Shown: positions 52,525-61,032, numbered from the stretch's first letter. The stretch is 64,000 nt of DNA from Dokdonia sp. PRO95 (GCF_000355805.1 NZ_CM001837.1:1762055-1826054); one strand, 5' to 3'. The notes: generated by a model not told the origin, from the sequence alone. Numbers and translations are program-made.

Positions 52525-53187
52525 ATGTACGCAATTGTAGAGATAGCAGGGCAGCAATTTAAAGTTGCAAAAGACCAAAAAGTCTTTGTTAACCGCCTAT
52601 CTACCGAAGAAGGAAAAAAAGTCGATTTCGACAAAGTACTTTTGGTAGGAGACGGATCTAACATCACTTTAGGCGCCCCAGCTATAGACGGAGCTCTAGT
52701 AGGAGCAAAAGTCTTAAGACACCTTAAAGGTGACAAAGTAATCGTTTTCAAAAAGAAGAGACGTAAAGGATACCGTGTAAAAAACGGACACCGTCAGTCA
52801 CTTACTGAAATCGTAATTGAAAGTATCGCTACTTCTGGAGCTAAGAAAGCTGCTCCAAAGAAAGAAGAGAAAAAAGCTGAGCCTAAAGCTGCTGTTCCTG
52901 CAAAGGAAGCTGCTCCTAAAGCTACTGCAAAAAAATCTTCTAAAGCAGACGATCTTAAGAAAGTAGAAGGAATCGGACCAAAAATTGCATCAACTCTTGT
53001 TGAAGCTGGTATCGATACATTCGAAAAACTTGCAAAAACTGACGCTGCTAAGATTTCTGAAATCATCGCAGGTGTACGTGGAAACCACGTAACTGACACA
53101 TGGCCAGCACAAGCACAAATGGCTGCAGATGGTAAGTGGGATGAGCTTAAGAAATGGCAAGACGAATTAGACGGTGGTAAAGCTTAA
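52525..53187 (+). CDS. rplU: Ribosomal protein bL21 with C-terminal helix-hairpin-helix extension
   Basis: 220 residues against about 103 for ordinary bL21. Residues 1-103 are a complete L21 (MYAIVEIAGQQFKV...KKKRRKGYRVKNGHRQ). A Lys/Ala/Pro-rich linker (105-142) leads to a helix-hairpin-helix domain (143-220) with LKKVEGIGPKIASTLVEAGI and DTWPAQAQMAADGKWDEL. The extension probably binds nucleic acid; it could contact 23S rRNA or DNA. The reading frame is intact, so this is a true fusion, as in several Bacteroidota. It is followed by rpmA after 40 bp. Confidence 0.93.
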   Translation: MYAIVEIAGQQFKVAKDQKVFVNRLSTEEGKKVDFDKVLLVGDGSNITLGAPAIDGALVGAKVLRHLKGDKVIVFKKKRRKGYRVKNGHRQSLTEIVIESIATSGAKKAAPKKEEKKAEPKAAVPAKEAAPKATAKKSSKADDLKKVEGIGPKIASTLVEAGIDTFEKLAKTDAAKISEIIAGVRGNHVTDTWPAQAQMAADGKWDELKKWQDELDGGKA

Positions 53188-53227
53188 TTGCTATACTATC
53201 AAGTATAACTTATAAAACCGAAACAAG

Positions 53228-53488
53228 ATGGCTCACAAAAAAGGAGTTGGTAGTTCTAAAAACGGTCGTGAATCAGAATCGAAACGCTTAGGTGTTAAGA
53301 TCTTTGGAGGACAAGCTGCAATCGCAGGGAACATCATCGTACGTCAAAGAGGTAATACGCATCACCCAGGTGAGAACGTATACGGAGGGAAAGATCACAC
53401 ACTACACGCAAGAGTAGATGGTGTTGTGAAATTCCAGAAGAAAAGAGACAACAAATCTTACGTTTCTATCGTGCCTTTTGAGGCATAA
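53228..53488 (+). CDS. rpmA: Ribosomal protein bL27
   Basis: 86 residues, intact: [37 protein letters not shown] and the closing [17 protein letters not shown]. No N-terminal cleavable extension of the Firmicutes type. Paired with rplU as usual; ends at the terminator 53521-53550. Confidence 0.97.
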   Translation: MAHKKGVGSSKNGRESESKRLGVKIFGGQAAIAGNIIVRQRGNTHHPGENVYGGKDHTLHARVDGVVKFQKKRDNKSYVSIVPFEA

Positions 53489-53520
53489 TAAACGAGGATA
53501 ATTTCTCAATTATTATATGA

Positions 53521-53550
53521 AACCCTTACCGTAATTCGGTAAGGGTTTTT
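53521..53550 (+). terminator. Terminator of rplU-rpmA
   Basis: Stem AACCCTTACC/GGTAAGGGTT, loop of 7, and T-run. Confidence 0.92.
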
Positions 53551-53621
53551 GTGCTTGCACCTATCTTAATGGGAGCGGGGTTTTTGGTATATTGTTTGTT
53601 GCTTTGTCTAAAACACATGAA

Positions 53622-54176
53622 ATGAGGTATTTGTTAGGGTTACTCTGTTTAGTTATTTTACAATCTTGCTTTCCGGTAGCAATAGCTCCTGATTTGAGTA
53701 ATGGATCCATTAAAAAAGCAAAAAAGTTCAATAAAAAGCTACCTAAAAGATATTCGTACATTTTTACAGACCCAAAAGCTGCCGATGAGTTTTATACCTA
53801 CGTAAATACAAAGTATGACCTAAAGCACAATTACGTAGAAGATAATGTCCCAGTAGTCCTGGATGGAAATAATTATTACGTCTCGTTTTATGAAGTAAGT
53901 AAAAACACTAAAACTGTTAACCTACTTAGGCCTATGGCTAATAAAATCATGGAAGAAAACGGAGTTCCAGCCATATTTAATGATGACCCTGTAAGAGATT
54001 ATGGCGATACGTGGTATATCGCTTTACTTATCTCAGACGAGGAGTTTAATGATGGTCTTAATCCATCTTATGCAAATTTTGCAAGGGTAGAAGAGTATGC
54101 TTCCTCATTGCACAAAGAATATTATAGTATGCGCAACTATAAGCAGGCTATTTTGACCGTGCAAAAGGATAAGTGA
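53622..54176 (+). CDS. Lipoprotein of unknown function
   Basis: 184 residues from the ATG at 53622, which starts a lipoprotein signal ending in the lipobox LQSC (MRYLLGLLCLVILQSC). The mature chain is basic at first (SIKKAKKFNKKLPKRYS), then mixed alpha/beta with FYTYVNTKYDLKHNYVEDN and VLDGNNYYVSFYEVSK. No family recognised. It is convergent with the DUF6503-like gene with no base between the stop codons. Confidence 0.68.
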   Translation: MRYLLGLLCLVILQSCFPVAIAPDLSNGSIKKAKKFNKKLPKRYSYIFTDPKAADEFYTYVNTKYDLKHNYVEDNVPVVLDGNNYYVSFYEVSKNTKTVNLLRPMANKIMEENGVPAIFNDDPVRDYGDTWYIALLISDEEFNDGLNPSYANFARVEEYASSLHKEYYSMRNYKQAILTVQKDK

Positions 54177-54896
54177 TTAATCTTTTATAAGTATATCTGT
54201 TCCTAAGTATCCATCATCCTTGTTGTAATACCAAGCTCGATTTTTTGGCATTTTAATTCCTTCTATGACTGCTATGTCATCAAGAAGAATATACTCGCCT
54301 GTAGTCTCATCTGTGCCTTTGAAAAATTGATATACTTCTAGAGCATACGTAGATGGGTTAAAGTAAAATTGCCAAACATCTGAACCTACAGCTTCGTCAT
54401 AGGTCACTTTTACCACGATGTACTCTTTCCCCTTGAAAGTGATGTTTTTAACCGTAGGATCTATCTGAGTACCTGGATCATTAAGCTTCATAGGAAGCCC
54501 GTATAAGTAGGAGTAGTAATCCCGATACATTCTTGTTCTCTCGCACTCATCGCTATCGGTGGTGGTGTTTACTTCTCCAGCTTCAGCTGTATATTTACAG
54601 GTATCATTACTTATCTCCCTAAATGATGTGTCACCATCTTGTTCTGTGGTGAGATTAAAGTATTCATTTGGAATGTCTAGTGTAATGACACTTTTTCTAG
54701 CGGCCTTTTCTGGCATTTCAAGTGACAAGATGAATTCCCCTTTAAAGGTTGGCCAGTGACCATTTGGATCGTGGTATGCTATAGATTTTTTAATGATTTC
54801 AGCACCTGTGACTGGTCTTAATGATTGTGCGTGTGCTAAGTCCGCTTTCGCGAAAGCGAGACAAAAAACAATACTCGTTATTAATAATTTTTTCAT
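54177..54896 (-). CDS. Exported DUF6503-like protein
   Basis: 239 residues from the ATG at 54896. A signal peptide ends near LAHAQ; part of it, SIVFCLAFAKADLAHAQ, is coded by the palindrome at 54844-54857. The mature protein begins RPVTGAEIIKKSIAYHDPNGHWP, then repeated beta strands with EFILSLEMPEKAARKSVI and WQFYFNPSTYALEVYQFFKG, a pattern I associate with DUF6503. Function unknown. Its start is only 15 bp from the start of the divergent peptidase-like gene. Confidence 0.72.
   Translation of the reverse strand: MKKLLITSIVFCLAFAKADLAHAQSLRPVTGAEIIKKSIAYHDPNGHWPTFKGEFILSLEMPEKAARKSVITLDIPNEYFNLTTEQDGDTSFREISNDTCKYTAEAGEVNTTTDSDECERTRMYRDYYSYLYGLPMKLNDPGTQIDPTVKNITFKGKEYIVVKVTYDEAVGSDVWQFYFNPSTYALEVYQFFKGTDETTGEYILLDDIAVIEGIKMPKNRAWYYNKDDGYLGTDILIKD
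54844..54857. repeat. Palindrome copy 14 (genic, in a signal peptide)
   Basis: Perfect core in the DUF6503-like gene, read as LAFAKAD in the signal peptide on the minus strand. Confidence 0.97.
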
Positions 54897-54911
54897 ACCT
54901 ATGTTTTGAAG

Positions 54912-55588
54912 ATGAAGATACACATTGCTTTTTGGATTATCCTAACTAACTTTAGTATGCTCTTAACAGCACAGGGAGAAGATAAACCTTACTTTAAAAG
55001 TATGATAGAGAAAGATGTAATACCTACTGAAGATGCGGTTCTCAATCTTGAGAATAAAGTAATCCCCAAAGAAATATATGATGAAGCCATTCTTGCTTTA
55101 GAACACTATCCAGAGTTGTGGAATACTGCAATTACTTTTCAATTTAAAGATAACATAAAGAAATCTACCATGCAGGCGCAACCGCGATGGGCAAGCTTCT
55201 TGAAGTCTCGTAAAAAGCGTGAGTATATCATTCTTATATCAAGAACAATACAAATTGACCAAGATGAACTTAATTTTTCTGAAGTGCCCAGTGATGTGGT
55301 TACTGGATGGCTAGGGCATGAGCTTGGTCATGTGATGGATTATAGAGAACGTTCTGGGTTTGGGATGTTGGTTTTTGGGCTGAAGTATTTGTATTCTGGC
55401 CTCATATTAAAGAAGTAGAGCGCACGGCAGATGTATATGCCATTACTCATGGAATGGGTACTTATATCTTAAAAACTAAAAACTTTATTCTAGATCACGC
55501 AAATATCTCTGAGGCTTACAAAGAACGTCTGCGTAGTCTATATATGTCTCCAGAGGAAGTGATGCATTTATTAGAAGAGCAGCATTAA
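54912..55588 (+). pseudogene. Exported zinc-metallopeptidase-like gene with a frameshift
   Basis: The first 169 codons (54912-55418) give a signal peptide, then a chain with the zinc motif HELGH at residues 136-140 (VVTGWLGHELGHVMDYRERS). A stop at 55416-55418 cuts it. The -1 frame continues from about 55412 with VERTADVYAITHGMGTYIL and ends at 55588 with the expected tail (SPEEVMHLLEEQH). One missing base near 55413-55415 explains the split and would restore about 225 residues. Either a recent real mutation or a sequencing error. The Glu expected as third ligand would lie in the second part, so the short product is probably inactive. Confidence 0.83.
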
Positions 55589-55607
55589 GCTTTAGTCTAA
55601 GTATATG

Positions 55608-55643
55608 AGAAACGGCTATAACTTTAAAGTTATAGCCGTTTCT
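55608..55643. terminator. 36-bp perfect palindrome between convergent genes
   Basis: The arms from AGAAACGGCTATAACTTT onward are perfectly complementary with no loop. Placed between the frameshifted peptidase gene and the GH3 gene; likely a bidirectional terminator, though the T-run is weak. Confidence 0.7.
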
Positions 55644-55661
55644 TAGTTTGTAAAGTTATAG

Positions 55662-57182
55662 TTATTGTTTTGATACAAAGTCTTCAAAGGCTTTAAACTT
55701 CTCTTCATCCATCACTTTTTCCATTTTTACCTGGCCTCCTTTTTTCTTGTTTTGACCACTCCATTCGTGAAAAATATTAGGGTCCATTGTGGTGACTTTT
55801 ACTCCTTTAAGAGATTTTCCTCTAGCCACTTTATAATTCTTATTTGCTTCTTTTAAACTTTTATCTAGAGCTTCTGCAAGTTTGCTTTCATTTGTAGTCG
55901 CCGTAGTGCCTAGATACCAGCAGTGATAAAACTCTCCGTCTATCTTTTTTGCACTTAATGTGAACTCAGGTATTTTAATATCAAATTGTTCTTCAAGTTC
56001 TCTTAAGGCTGTTTCCATTTTATTCACAGAAAGTTGAGAGCCTACTACATTTAAGAAAAACTTAGTACGTCCTGTTATTTTGATCTCTGCTCTTTCAACA
56101 TCAGTAAATGCGATGGTGTCGCCTATGAGATATCTCCACGCGCCAGAGACCGTGCTTATAATAAGCACATAATCTACGTCTGTTTCTACTTCCTTTAATG
56201 TAAGAGATGGTGCATCTTGTGATAGTGAGCCATCATTGTTAATATACTCAGGTGTAAAGGGTACAAATTCAAAGTAAATACCAGCATTTGTAGAAAGCTT
56301 CATGGCAGTTGTCTCTGGCCTGCTCTGGTAAGCCATAAATCCTTCTGATGCAAGGTAAGTGTCAATTACCGTAATATCTCTGCCTAGGAGCTGTCTAAAG
56401 CTCTTCTCATATGGCTTAAAAGCAACGCCTCCACTCGTGAAAACTTGTAGGTTAGGCCAGATCTCATGTATATTATTTACACCATGGTATGCAATAACTT
56501 CTTTAAGCATAAGTTCCATCCATGATGGGATACCACTTAGTGCGCCTATGTCCCATGTTTTTGCTCTCTCTGCAATAGTTTTTACACGTTCGTCCCAGTT
56601 TTCTATTTTAGCAATATCTTCTCCAGGTTTGTAGAATCCTTTAAACCAAAACGGAATATTACTAGCTGTAATACCACTTATTTCGCCTTCTAAGAATTCA
56701 TCATTTTCATTAAGATCTGTAGAGCTTCCCAATGCCATTACTTCCTTGTCAAAAAAGTCTGTTGGTAGGTTATAATGCGCTAGGGCAGATACTTGAGCGA
56801 GACTGGTGCTTCTTATGGCAGCAACCATTTCCTCCGTTACTGGAATTCTTTTGCTTGTTTTTCCTGTGGTGCCACTGGAAAGAGCAAAATAGTGAGGTTT
56901 TCCAGGCCAGGTGATATCTTCTAGCCCGTGCTTTATGCGATCCCACCACATACTATCCATCTGGTTATAATCGTGATAAGGAACCATTTTTGAGAATGCC
57001 GCCGCTGTATCTTCTTCTTCAAGTAGCTGCGAAAATCCATAGTATTTACCAAAGGCGGTATCCTTTGCCGTATCTAGCATGTCTGCTAGAACTTGCTCCT
57101 GCTCTTGTATAGGATTAATCTCTGAAGATAATGTATCCTTCAAGTCAATTGCGCTTTTGATAATAGATCCTAGTATAGCCAT
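55662..57182 (-). CDS. GH3 family adenylating protein
   Basis: 506 residues, the full length of the family known from plant auxin/jasmonate conjugation. ATP/AMP motif HYFALSSGTTGKTSKRIPVT, the central TYLASEGFMAYQS, and WRYLIGDTIAFTDVERAEIKITGRTKFFLNVVGSQLS are visible. GH3 enzymes activate a carboxylic acid as acyl-AMP and join it to an amino acid. Cytoplasmic. The substrate in bacteria is unknown. It is transcribed alone; the retropepsin-like gene lies 136 bp upstream in the same direction. Confidence 0.9.
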   Translation of the reverse strand: MAILGSIIKSAIDLKDTLSSEINPIQEQEQVLADMLDTAKDTAFGKYYGFSQLLEEEDTAAAFSKMVPYHDYNQMDSMWWDRIKHGLEDITWPGKPHYFALSSGTTGKTSKRIPVTEEMVAAIRSTSLAQVSALAHYNLPTDFFDKEVMALGSSTDLNENDEFLEGEISGITASNIPFWFKGFYKPGEDIAKIENWDERVKTIAERAKTWDIGALSGIPSWMELMLKEVIAYHGVNNIHEIWPNLQVFTSGGVAFKPYEKSFRQLLGRDITVIDTYLASEGFMAYQSRPETTAMKLSTNAGIYFEFVPFTPEYINNDGSLSQDAPSLTLKEVETDVDYVLIISTVSGAWRYLIGDTIAFTDVERAEIKITGRTKFFLNVVGSQLSVNKMETALRELEEQFDIKIPEFTLSAKKIDGEFYHCWYLGTTATTNESKLAEALDKSLKEANKNYKVARGKSLKGVKVTTMDPNIFHEWSGQNKKKGGQVKMEKVMDEEKFKAFEDFVSKQ

Positions 57183-57318
57183 GGTTGTAGTTGTTTTTAC
57201 AAATATGCTAAAACTGACGATTGCTCTAGTTAAGATTATATCAAGTTTAACCCAATCTTAAGGAAGAATTGTGAAAAGATAATGTTGTTGTATTGTTTGC
57301 TAGACCCCTAGTGGTGAA

Positions 57319-57777
57319 CTACTTTAAATACAGGCAATTATATTGATAATCAATAATCCCTTTTCCTGCATTGAGTACATCTGCTCCTAGAATTCCGTGT
57401 ACGGGTTCGGCATCGTGGTTTCTCAGTGCTGTATTTACATGTGACATATCAAAGAGGACGATGTCTAATTTTTTATACTCCCATTTTTGAATGGTAATGG
57501 TATTTTTTCGCGAAAGCTTAGTAATCATATCAGTTGCGCCAGCACCTGCAGCTAGGACTTCACTGTCTTCAGAAAGTAGCCCAAACAACGCTGCAAATTC
57601 AAAGTCTATGCACGAACTAGAGGCTCCTGTATCAAGTATAAAGGAACCTTCTACACCATTAATTTTTGCTTTCATTTCAAGATGATTAGTCACGGTAGGG
57701 AAGAGGCGTGAACGGCAATATTTTTTTGAAAGTAGAAACTCGCGTAATGACGGCATATCTATTAGTGTATTACTCAA
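57319..57777 (-). CDS. Retropepsin-like aspartic protease
   Basis: 152 residues, cytoplasmic. The catalytic loop FILDTGASSSCID has Asp49, and VHGILGADVLNAGKGIIDY supplies the flap/C-terminal part of the clan AA single-lobed fold, which works as a dimer. Substrate unknown. An eroded palindrome copy (57506-57517) is translated as KLSRKNT. Confidence 0.82.
   Translation of the reverse strand: MSNTLIDMPSLREFLLSKKYCRSRLFPTVTNHLEMKAKINGVEGSFILDTGASSSCIDFEFAALFGLLSEDSEVLAAGAGATDMITKLSRKNTITIQKWEYKKLDIVLFDMSHVNTALRNHDAEPVHGILGADVLNAGKGIIDYQYNCLYLK
57506..57517. repeat. Eroded palindrome copy
   Basis: 12 of the 14 core bases (TTTCGCGAAAGC) remain; the left GC is TT. In the retropepsin-like gene. Confidence 0.8.
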
Positions 57778-57863
57778 AAATACTACAATCCTATAGACTT
57801 GTAGCTTTGTGAAGCATTGCTCAAGTTTATGTGTTTTCCCTTCTCTCTTTTCTATGCGCTAGC

Positions 57864-57871
57864 TATTTTTG
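57864..57871 (+). promoter_or_regulatory. Candidate -7 element of tatD
   Basis: TATTTTTG, a full consensus match ending 6 bases before the ATG at 57878, implying a leaderless mRNA. No TTG partner at the usual distance. Confidence 0.4.
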
Positions 57872-57877
57872 TGCTCT

Positions 57878-58654
57878 ATGAATTTTACAGATACCCATAC
57901 CCATTTATACAGCGAGTCTTTTGATGAAGATCAGGACGTGATGATACAACGAGCAATTGATGCTGGTGTAAATAGATTTTTTATTCCTGCGATAGACTCT
58001 GAGTATACAGAGCGTATGTATGCGTTAGAAAAAAACTATCCAGATCATATGTTTTTAATGGCGGGTCTACATCCTACGCATGTTAAGGAGAATTACGAAG
58101 AAGAGCTGGCGCATGTGGAGGCGCAATTTGCCGCTCGTGATTTTTATGCAGTAGGAGAGATAGGGATAGATTTGTATTGGGATAAGTCTACTTTAGAAAT
58201 TCAGCGAGATGCTTTCAAACGACAAATACAACTCGCCAAAAAGTATCAAAAACCTATCGTTATACACTGTAGAGAGGCTTTTGACGAAGTTTTTGAAGTG
58301 CTAGAAAGTGAGAAAGGAGATGATCTCTTTGGGATTTTTCACTGCTTTTCTGGAACTAAAGAACAAGCAGAGCAGGCCATCAGTTACAACATGAAGCTTG
58401 GGATAGGTGGTGTAGCAACTTTTAAAAATGGTAAAATAGATCAATTCCTAGCAGAGATATCATTATCCCATATTGTACTAGAGACAGATGCACCCTATTT
58501 AAGCCCAGTGCCGTATCGTGGTAAACGCAATGAGAGCAGCTACGTGGTTTTAGTAGCCGAAAAGTTGGCGACAATCTATCAAAAACCTTTAGATGAAATC
58601 GCGGCAATAACTTCTAGTAATGCAGATGAAGTATTTTTTACAAAGCGTGCATAG
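57878..58654 (+). CDS. TatD family metal-dependent hydrolase
   Basis: 258 residues from the ATG at 57878 (a TTG three codons earlier is possible). Metal motifs: FTDTHTHLYSE, the Glu in VGEIGIDLYWD, IHCREAF, FHCFSGT and ETDAPYLSP. The family has 3'-5' exonuclease/DNase activity and D-aminoacyl-tRNA deacylase relatives. The acyltransferase gene starts 70 bp downstream. Confidence 0.92.
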   Translation: MNFTDTHTHLYSESFDEDQDVMIQRAIDAGVNRFFIPAIDSEYTERMYALEKNYPDHMFLMAGLHPTHVKENYEEELAHVEAQFAARDFYAVGEIGIDLYWDKSTLEIQRDAFKRQIQLAKKYQKPIVIHCREAFDEVFEVLESEKGDDLFGIFHCFSGTKEQAEQAISYNMKLGIGGVATFKNGKIDQFLAEISLSHIVLETDAPYLSPVPYRGKRNESSYVVLVAEKLATIYQKPLDEIAAITSSNADEVFFTKRA

Positions 58655-58724
58655 TATCTTCTCGTAAATAGTAGATGAAGACTCAAAATATTTTGTTCTT
58701 TTGTGACAAACAATCCAGACTATT

Positions 58725-59846
58725 TTGAATAGATTCGATCATATACGCCCTTATAATGATAATGAAGTAAACCAGGCATTACTTCAGGCAGCAAGACATC
58801 CTATGTTTAGGATTTTACTGCAATTTACATTTCCAGATAAAACACAAGAAGAAATTGTAGAGGTTCTGAGTACCTGTTTTTCAATAGCCGACTTTCAAGA
58901 AAAAGTCATCTATAAATCGGTAACAAATTTACTTGATAAAAGCGCCGAAGATTTTACGTGTAGTGGGTTTGATACGCTTTCGCGAAAGCGGTCTTATCTA
59001 TACCTGTCAAATCATCGTGATATTGTACTTGACACGTCACTACTTAATATGACGCTTATAGATCATGGTCTTATAACAACAGCCTCTGCAATAGGGGACA
59101 ACCTTGTGCAGAAAGATTTTTTAATGGAGCTGTCTAAGCTTAATAGAAATTTCTTGGTGCTAAGAGGACAGTCACCACGTGAGATGTTAATGAGCTCAAA
59201 GCTACTGTCGGAATATATAAAACACTTACTAGTATCAAATAGGTCTGTGTGGGTAGCACAGCGAGAAGGAAGAACAAAAGACGGACTTGATAAAACACAG
59301 CAAGGCGTACTCAAGATGATCACCATTGCTCGTGACAAGACGCCACTAATGGAGTATCTCAAAGAGCTCAACATAGTAGGAGTTGCCATCTCTTATGAGT
59401 ATGATCCTACAGATATTTTAAAGGTGCCAGAGGTTGTGGCAAAACAAGAGAATGTACCTTACATAAAAACAGCAAACGAAGATTTTAATAGCATCCTTAA
59501 AGGTGCGCTAGGAAATAAAAGAAATATACATATTGCTGCGGCACCAATGCCAGAGGAGATTTATGATCAAATTGCTCAGGATTATGCAAGTGATAATGAT
59601 AAGCTACAAGCATTTGCCAGCGCTTTAGATACTATAATATGGAAGCATTATAAGTTGTGGCCGTCTAATTATATTGCATATGATCTATACCATAAAAGCA
59701 ATAAGTACAGCGCTCATTATGATGAGAAAGAATTACGTCATTTTGAACGTAGGTTAGAAGTGCGAGTAGATAAAGAAAAGCAGATAGAGGTAGACAGTTT
59801 CTTATTAATGTATGCAAACCCAGTAGTACAATCAGAAAAAGTATGA
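58725..59846 (+). CDS. Glycerol-3-phosphate/1-acylglycerol-phosphate acyltransferase-like protein
   Basis: 373 residues with a TTG start; no ATG is available nearby. The acyltransferase block I reads LYLSNHRDIVLDTSLLNM, and the later VWVAQREGRTKDGLDKTQQGVLKM is block III. No membrane segment, unlike PlsC. The palindrome at 58976-58989 lies just before block I and is read as TLSRKR, a frame different from the other genic copies. Its stop overlaps the asparaginase start (ATGA). Confidence 0.8.
   Translation: MNRFDHIRPYNDNEVNQALLQAARHPMFRILLQFTFPDKTQEEIVEVLSTCFSIADFQEKVIYKSVTNLLDKSAEDFTCSGFDTLSRKRSYLYLSNHRDIVLDTSLLNMTLIDHGLITTASAIGDNLVQKDFLMELSKLNRNFLVLRGQSPREMLMSSKLLSEYIKHLLVSNRSVWVAQREGRTKDGLDKTQQGVLKMITIARDKTPLMEYLKELNIVGVAISYEYDPTDILKVPEVVAKQENVPYIKTANEDFNSILKGALGNKRNIHIAAAPMPEEIYDQIAQDYASDNDKLQAFASALDTIIWKHYKLWPSNYIAYDLYHKSNKYSAHYDEKELRHFERRLEVRVDKEKQIEVDSFLLMYANPVVQSEKV
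58976..58989. repeat. Palindrome copy 15 (genic, different frame)
   Basis: Perfect core in the acyltransferase-like gene, read as LSRKR instead of AFAKA. Confidence 0.97.
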
Positions 59847-60865
59847 GCAAGGCTAAAATTCTCTTAATATATACAGGTGGTACTATAGGTATGATCAAAG
59901 ATTATGAAACGGGAGCTTTAAAAGCTTTTAACTTTGATGAATTACTTGAAAAAATCCCAGAGCTTAGATTGCTAGATTGTGAGATAAGCACCGCCTCATT
60001 TGATACCGTGATTGATTCGTCAAACATGAACCCTACCTATTGGAACGAGCTTTGTGATTTTATTAAAGAGGGTTACGATATCTATGATGGTTTTGTAGTG
60101 CTGCACGGTAGCGATACCATGAGTTATAGCGCATCTGCCATAAGCTTTATGCTAGAAAATCTATCTAAGCCTGTGGTGTTTACGGGATCACAGCTTCCTA
60201 TAGGAGATTTGCGCACAGATGCAAAAGAAAATTTAATTACTGCAGTTCAAGTAGCTGCTTTGAGAAAACGTAATAAACCACTTATAACTGAAGTGTGTCT
60301 CTACTTTGAGTACAAGCTATACAGAGCAAATCGCACCTCAAAAATAAGTGCTGAAAATTTTGAAGCGTTTACTTCTCCTAATTATCCAGAACTCCTCACC
60401 TCAGGAGTACATCTCACTATTAATGAAGATGCACTCTGGAAACCGAATAAAAAACCACTTAAAGTTCACAGAACCTTAGTTACAGAGATTTTACTACTTA
60501 AAATATATCCTGGTATTTCGCAGTGCTTAGTAGAGGGTATGCTTAACATTCCTTGTACGCGCGGAGTAGTTTTAGAAACTTTTGGAGCTGGAAATACCTC
60601 TACGCAACCATGGTTTGTAGATGCTCTTAAAGCAACCATCAAGCGAGGTGTCCCTGTGGTAAATATAACACAATGTATTTCTGGTAGTGTGCACATGGGC
60701 AATTATGAAACTAGTGTAGCCTTAAAGAAAATGGGAGTTATTAATGGAGGTGATATGACTACAGAAGCCGCCACTACAAAAATGATGTATTTACTAGGGC
60801 AGGAGCTCGGGCCTAAAGTGTTTAAAACAGTCTTTGAAACTTCTTTAAGAGGAGAGCTCACATAA
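59843..60865 (+). CDS. ansA: Type I L-asparaginase
   Basis: 340 residues, cytoplasmic type. Both catalytic Thr motifs are present: ILLIYTGGTIGMIKD and VVLHGSDTMSYSASA; the GSQLPIGDLRTDAKEN region is also diagnostic. It hydrolyses asparagine to aspartate and ammonia. Four bases overlap with the acyltransferase-like gene, so translation is coupled. A hairpin TAACTC/GAGTTA with T-run follows (about 60872-60900). Confidence 0.93.
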   Translation: MSKAKILLIYTGGTIGMIKDYETGALKAFNFDELLEKIPELRLLDCEISTASFDTVIDSSNMNPTYWNELCDFIKEGYDIYDGFVVLHGSDTMSYSASAISFMLENLSKPVVFTGSQLPIGDLRTDAKENLITAVQVAALRKRNKPLITEVCLYFEYKLYRANRTSKISAENFEAFTSPNYPELLTSGVHLTINEDALWKPNKKPLKVHRTLVTEILLLKIYPGISQCLVEGMLNIPCTRGVVLETFGAGNTSTQPWFVDALKATIKRGVPVVNITQCISGSVHMGNYETSVALKKMGVINGGDMTTEAATTKMMYLLGQELGPKVFKTVFETSLRGELT

Positions 60866-60871
60866 AGTGTG

Positions 60872-60900
60872 TAACTCTTGAATGAGTTATTATTTTTTTG
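60872..60900 (+). terminator. Terminator of ansA
   Basis: Short stem TAACTC/GAGTTA followed by a T-rich tract. Confidence 0.65.
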
Positions 60901-60937
60901 TTATTTCGCAATCCTTTAGAAAGAGTATGATTTATAC

Positions 60938-60949
60938 GCTTTCGCGAAA
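60938..60949. repeat. Eroded palindrome copy
   Basis: GCTTTCGCGAAA with the last GC of the core replaced by AT; left arm TAC intact. Between ansA and tRNA-Ser. Confidence 0.8.
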
Positions 60950-61032
60950 ATTTAAAATACTCACATTAGTGAGTTGTAATCAGCTATTGTAAAGGATAAA
61001 TATCTGTAGAGCAATTGCTTTACGTCTATAAT

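Noticed and set aside
2333..60949. The repeated palindromes as a CRISPR array or IS ends
   Set aside because: Copies are dispersed over 58 kb with irregular spacing, no spacers of fixed size, no cas genes and no transposase.
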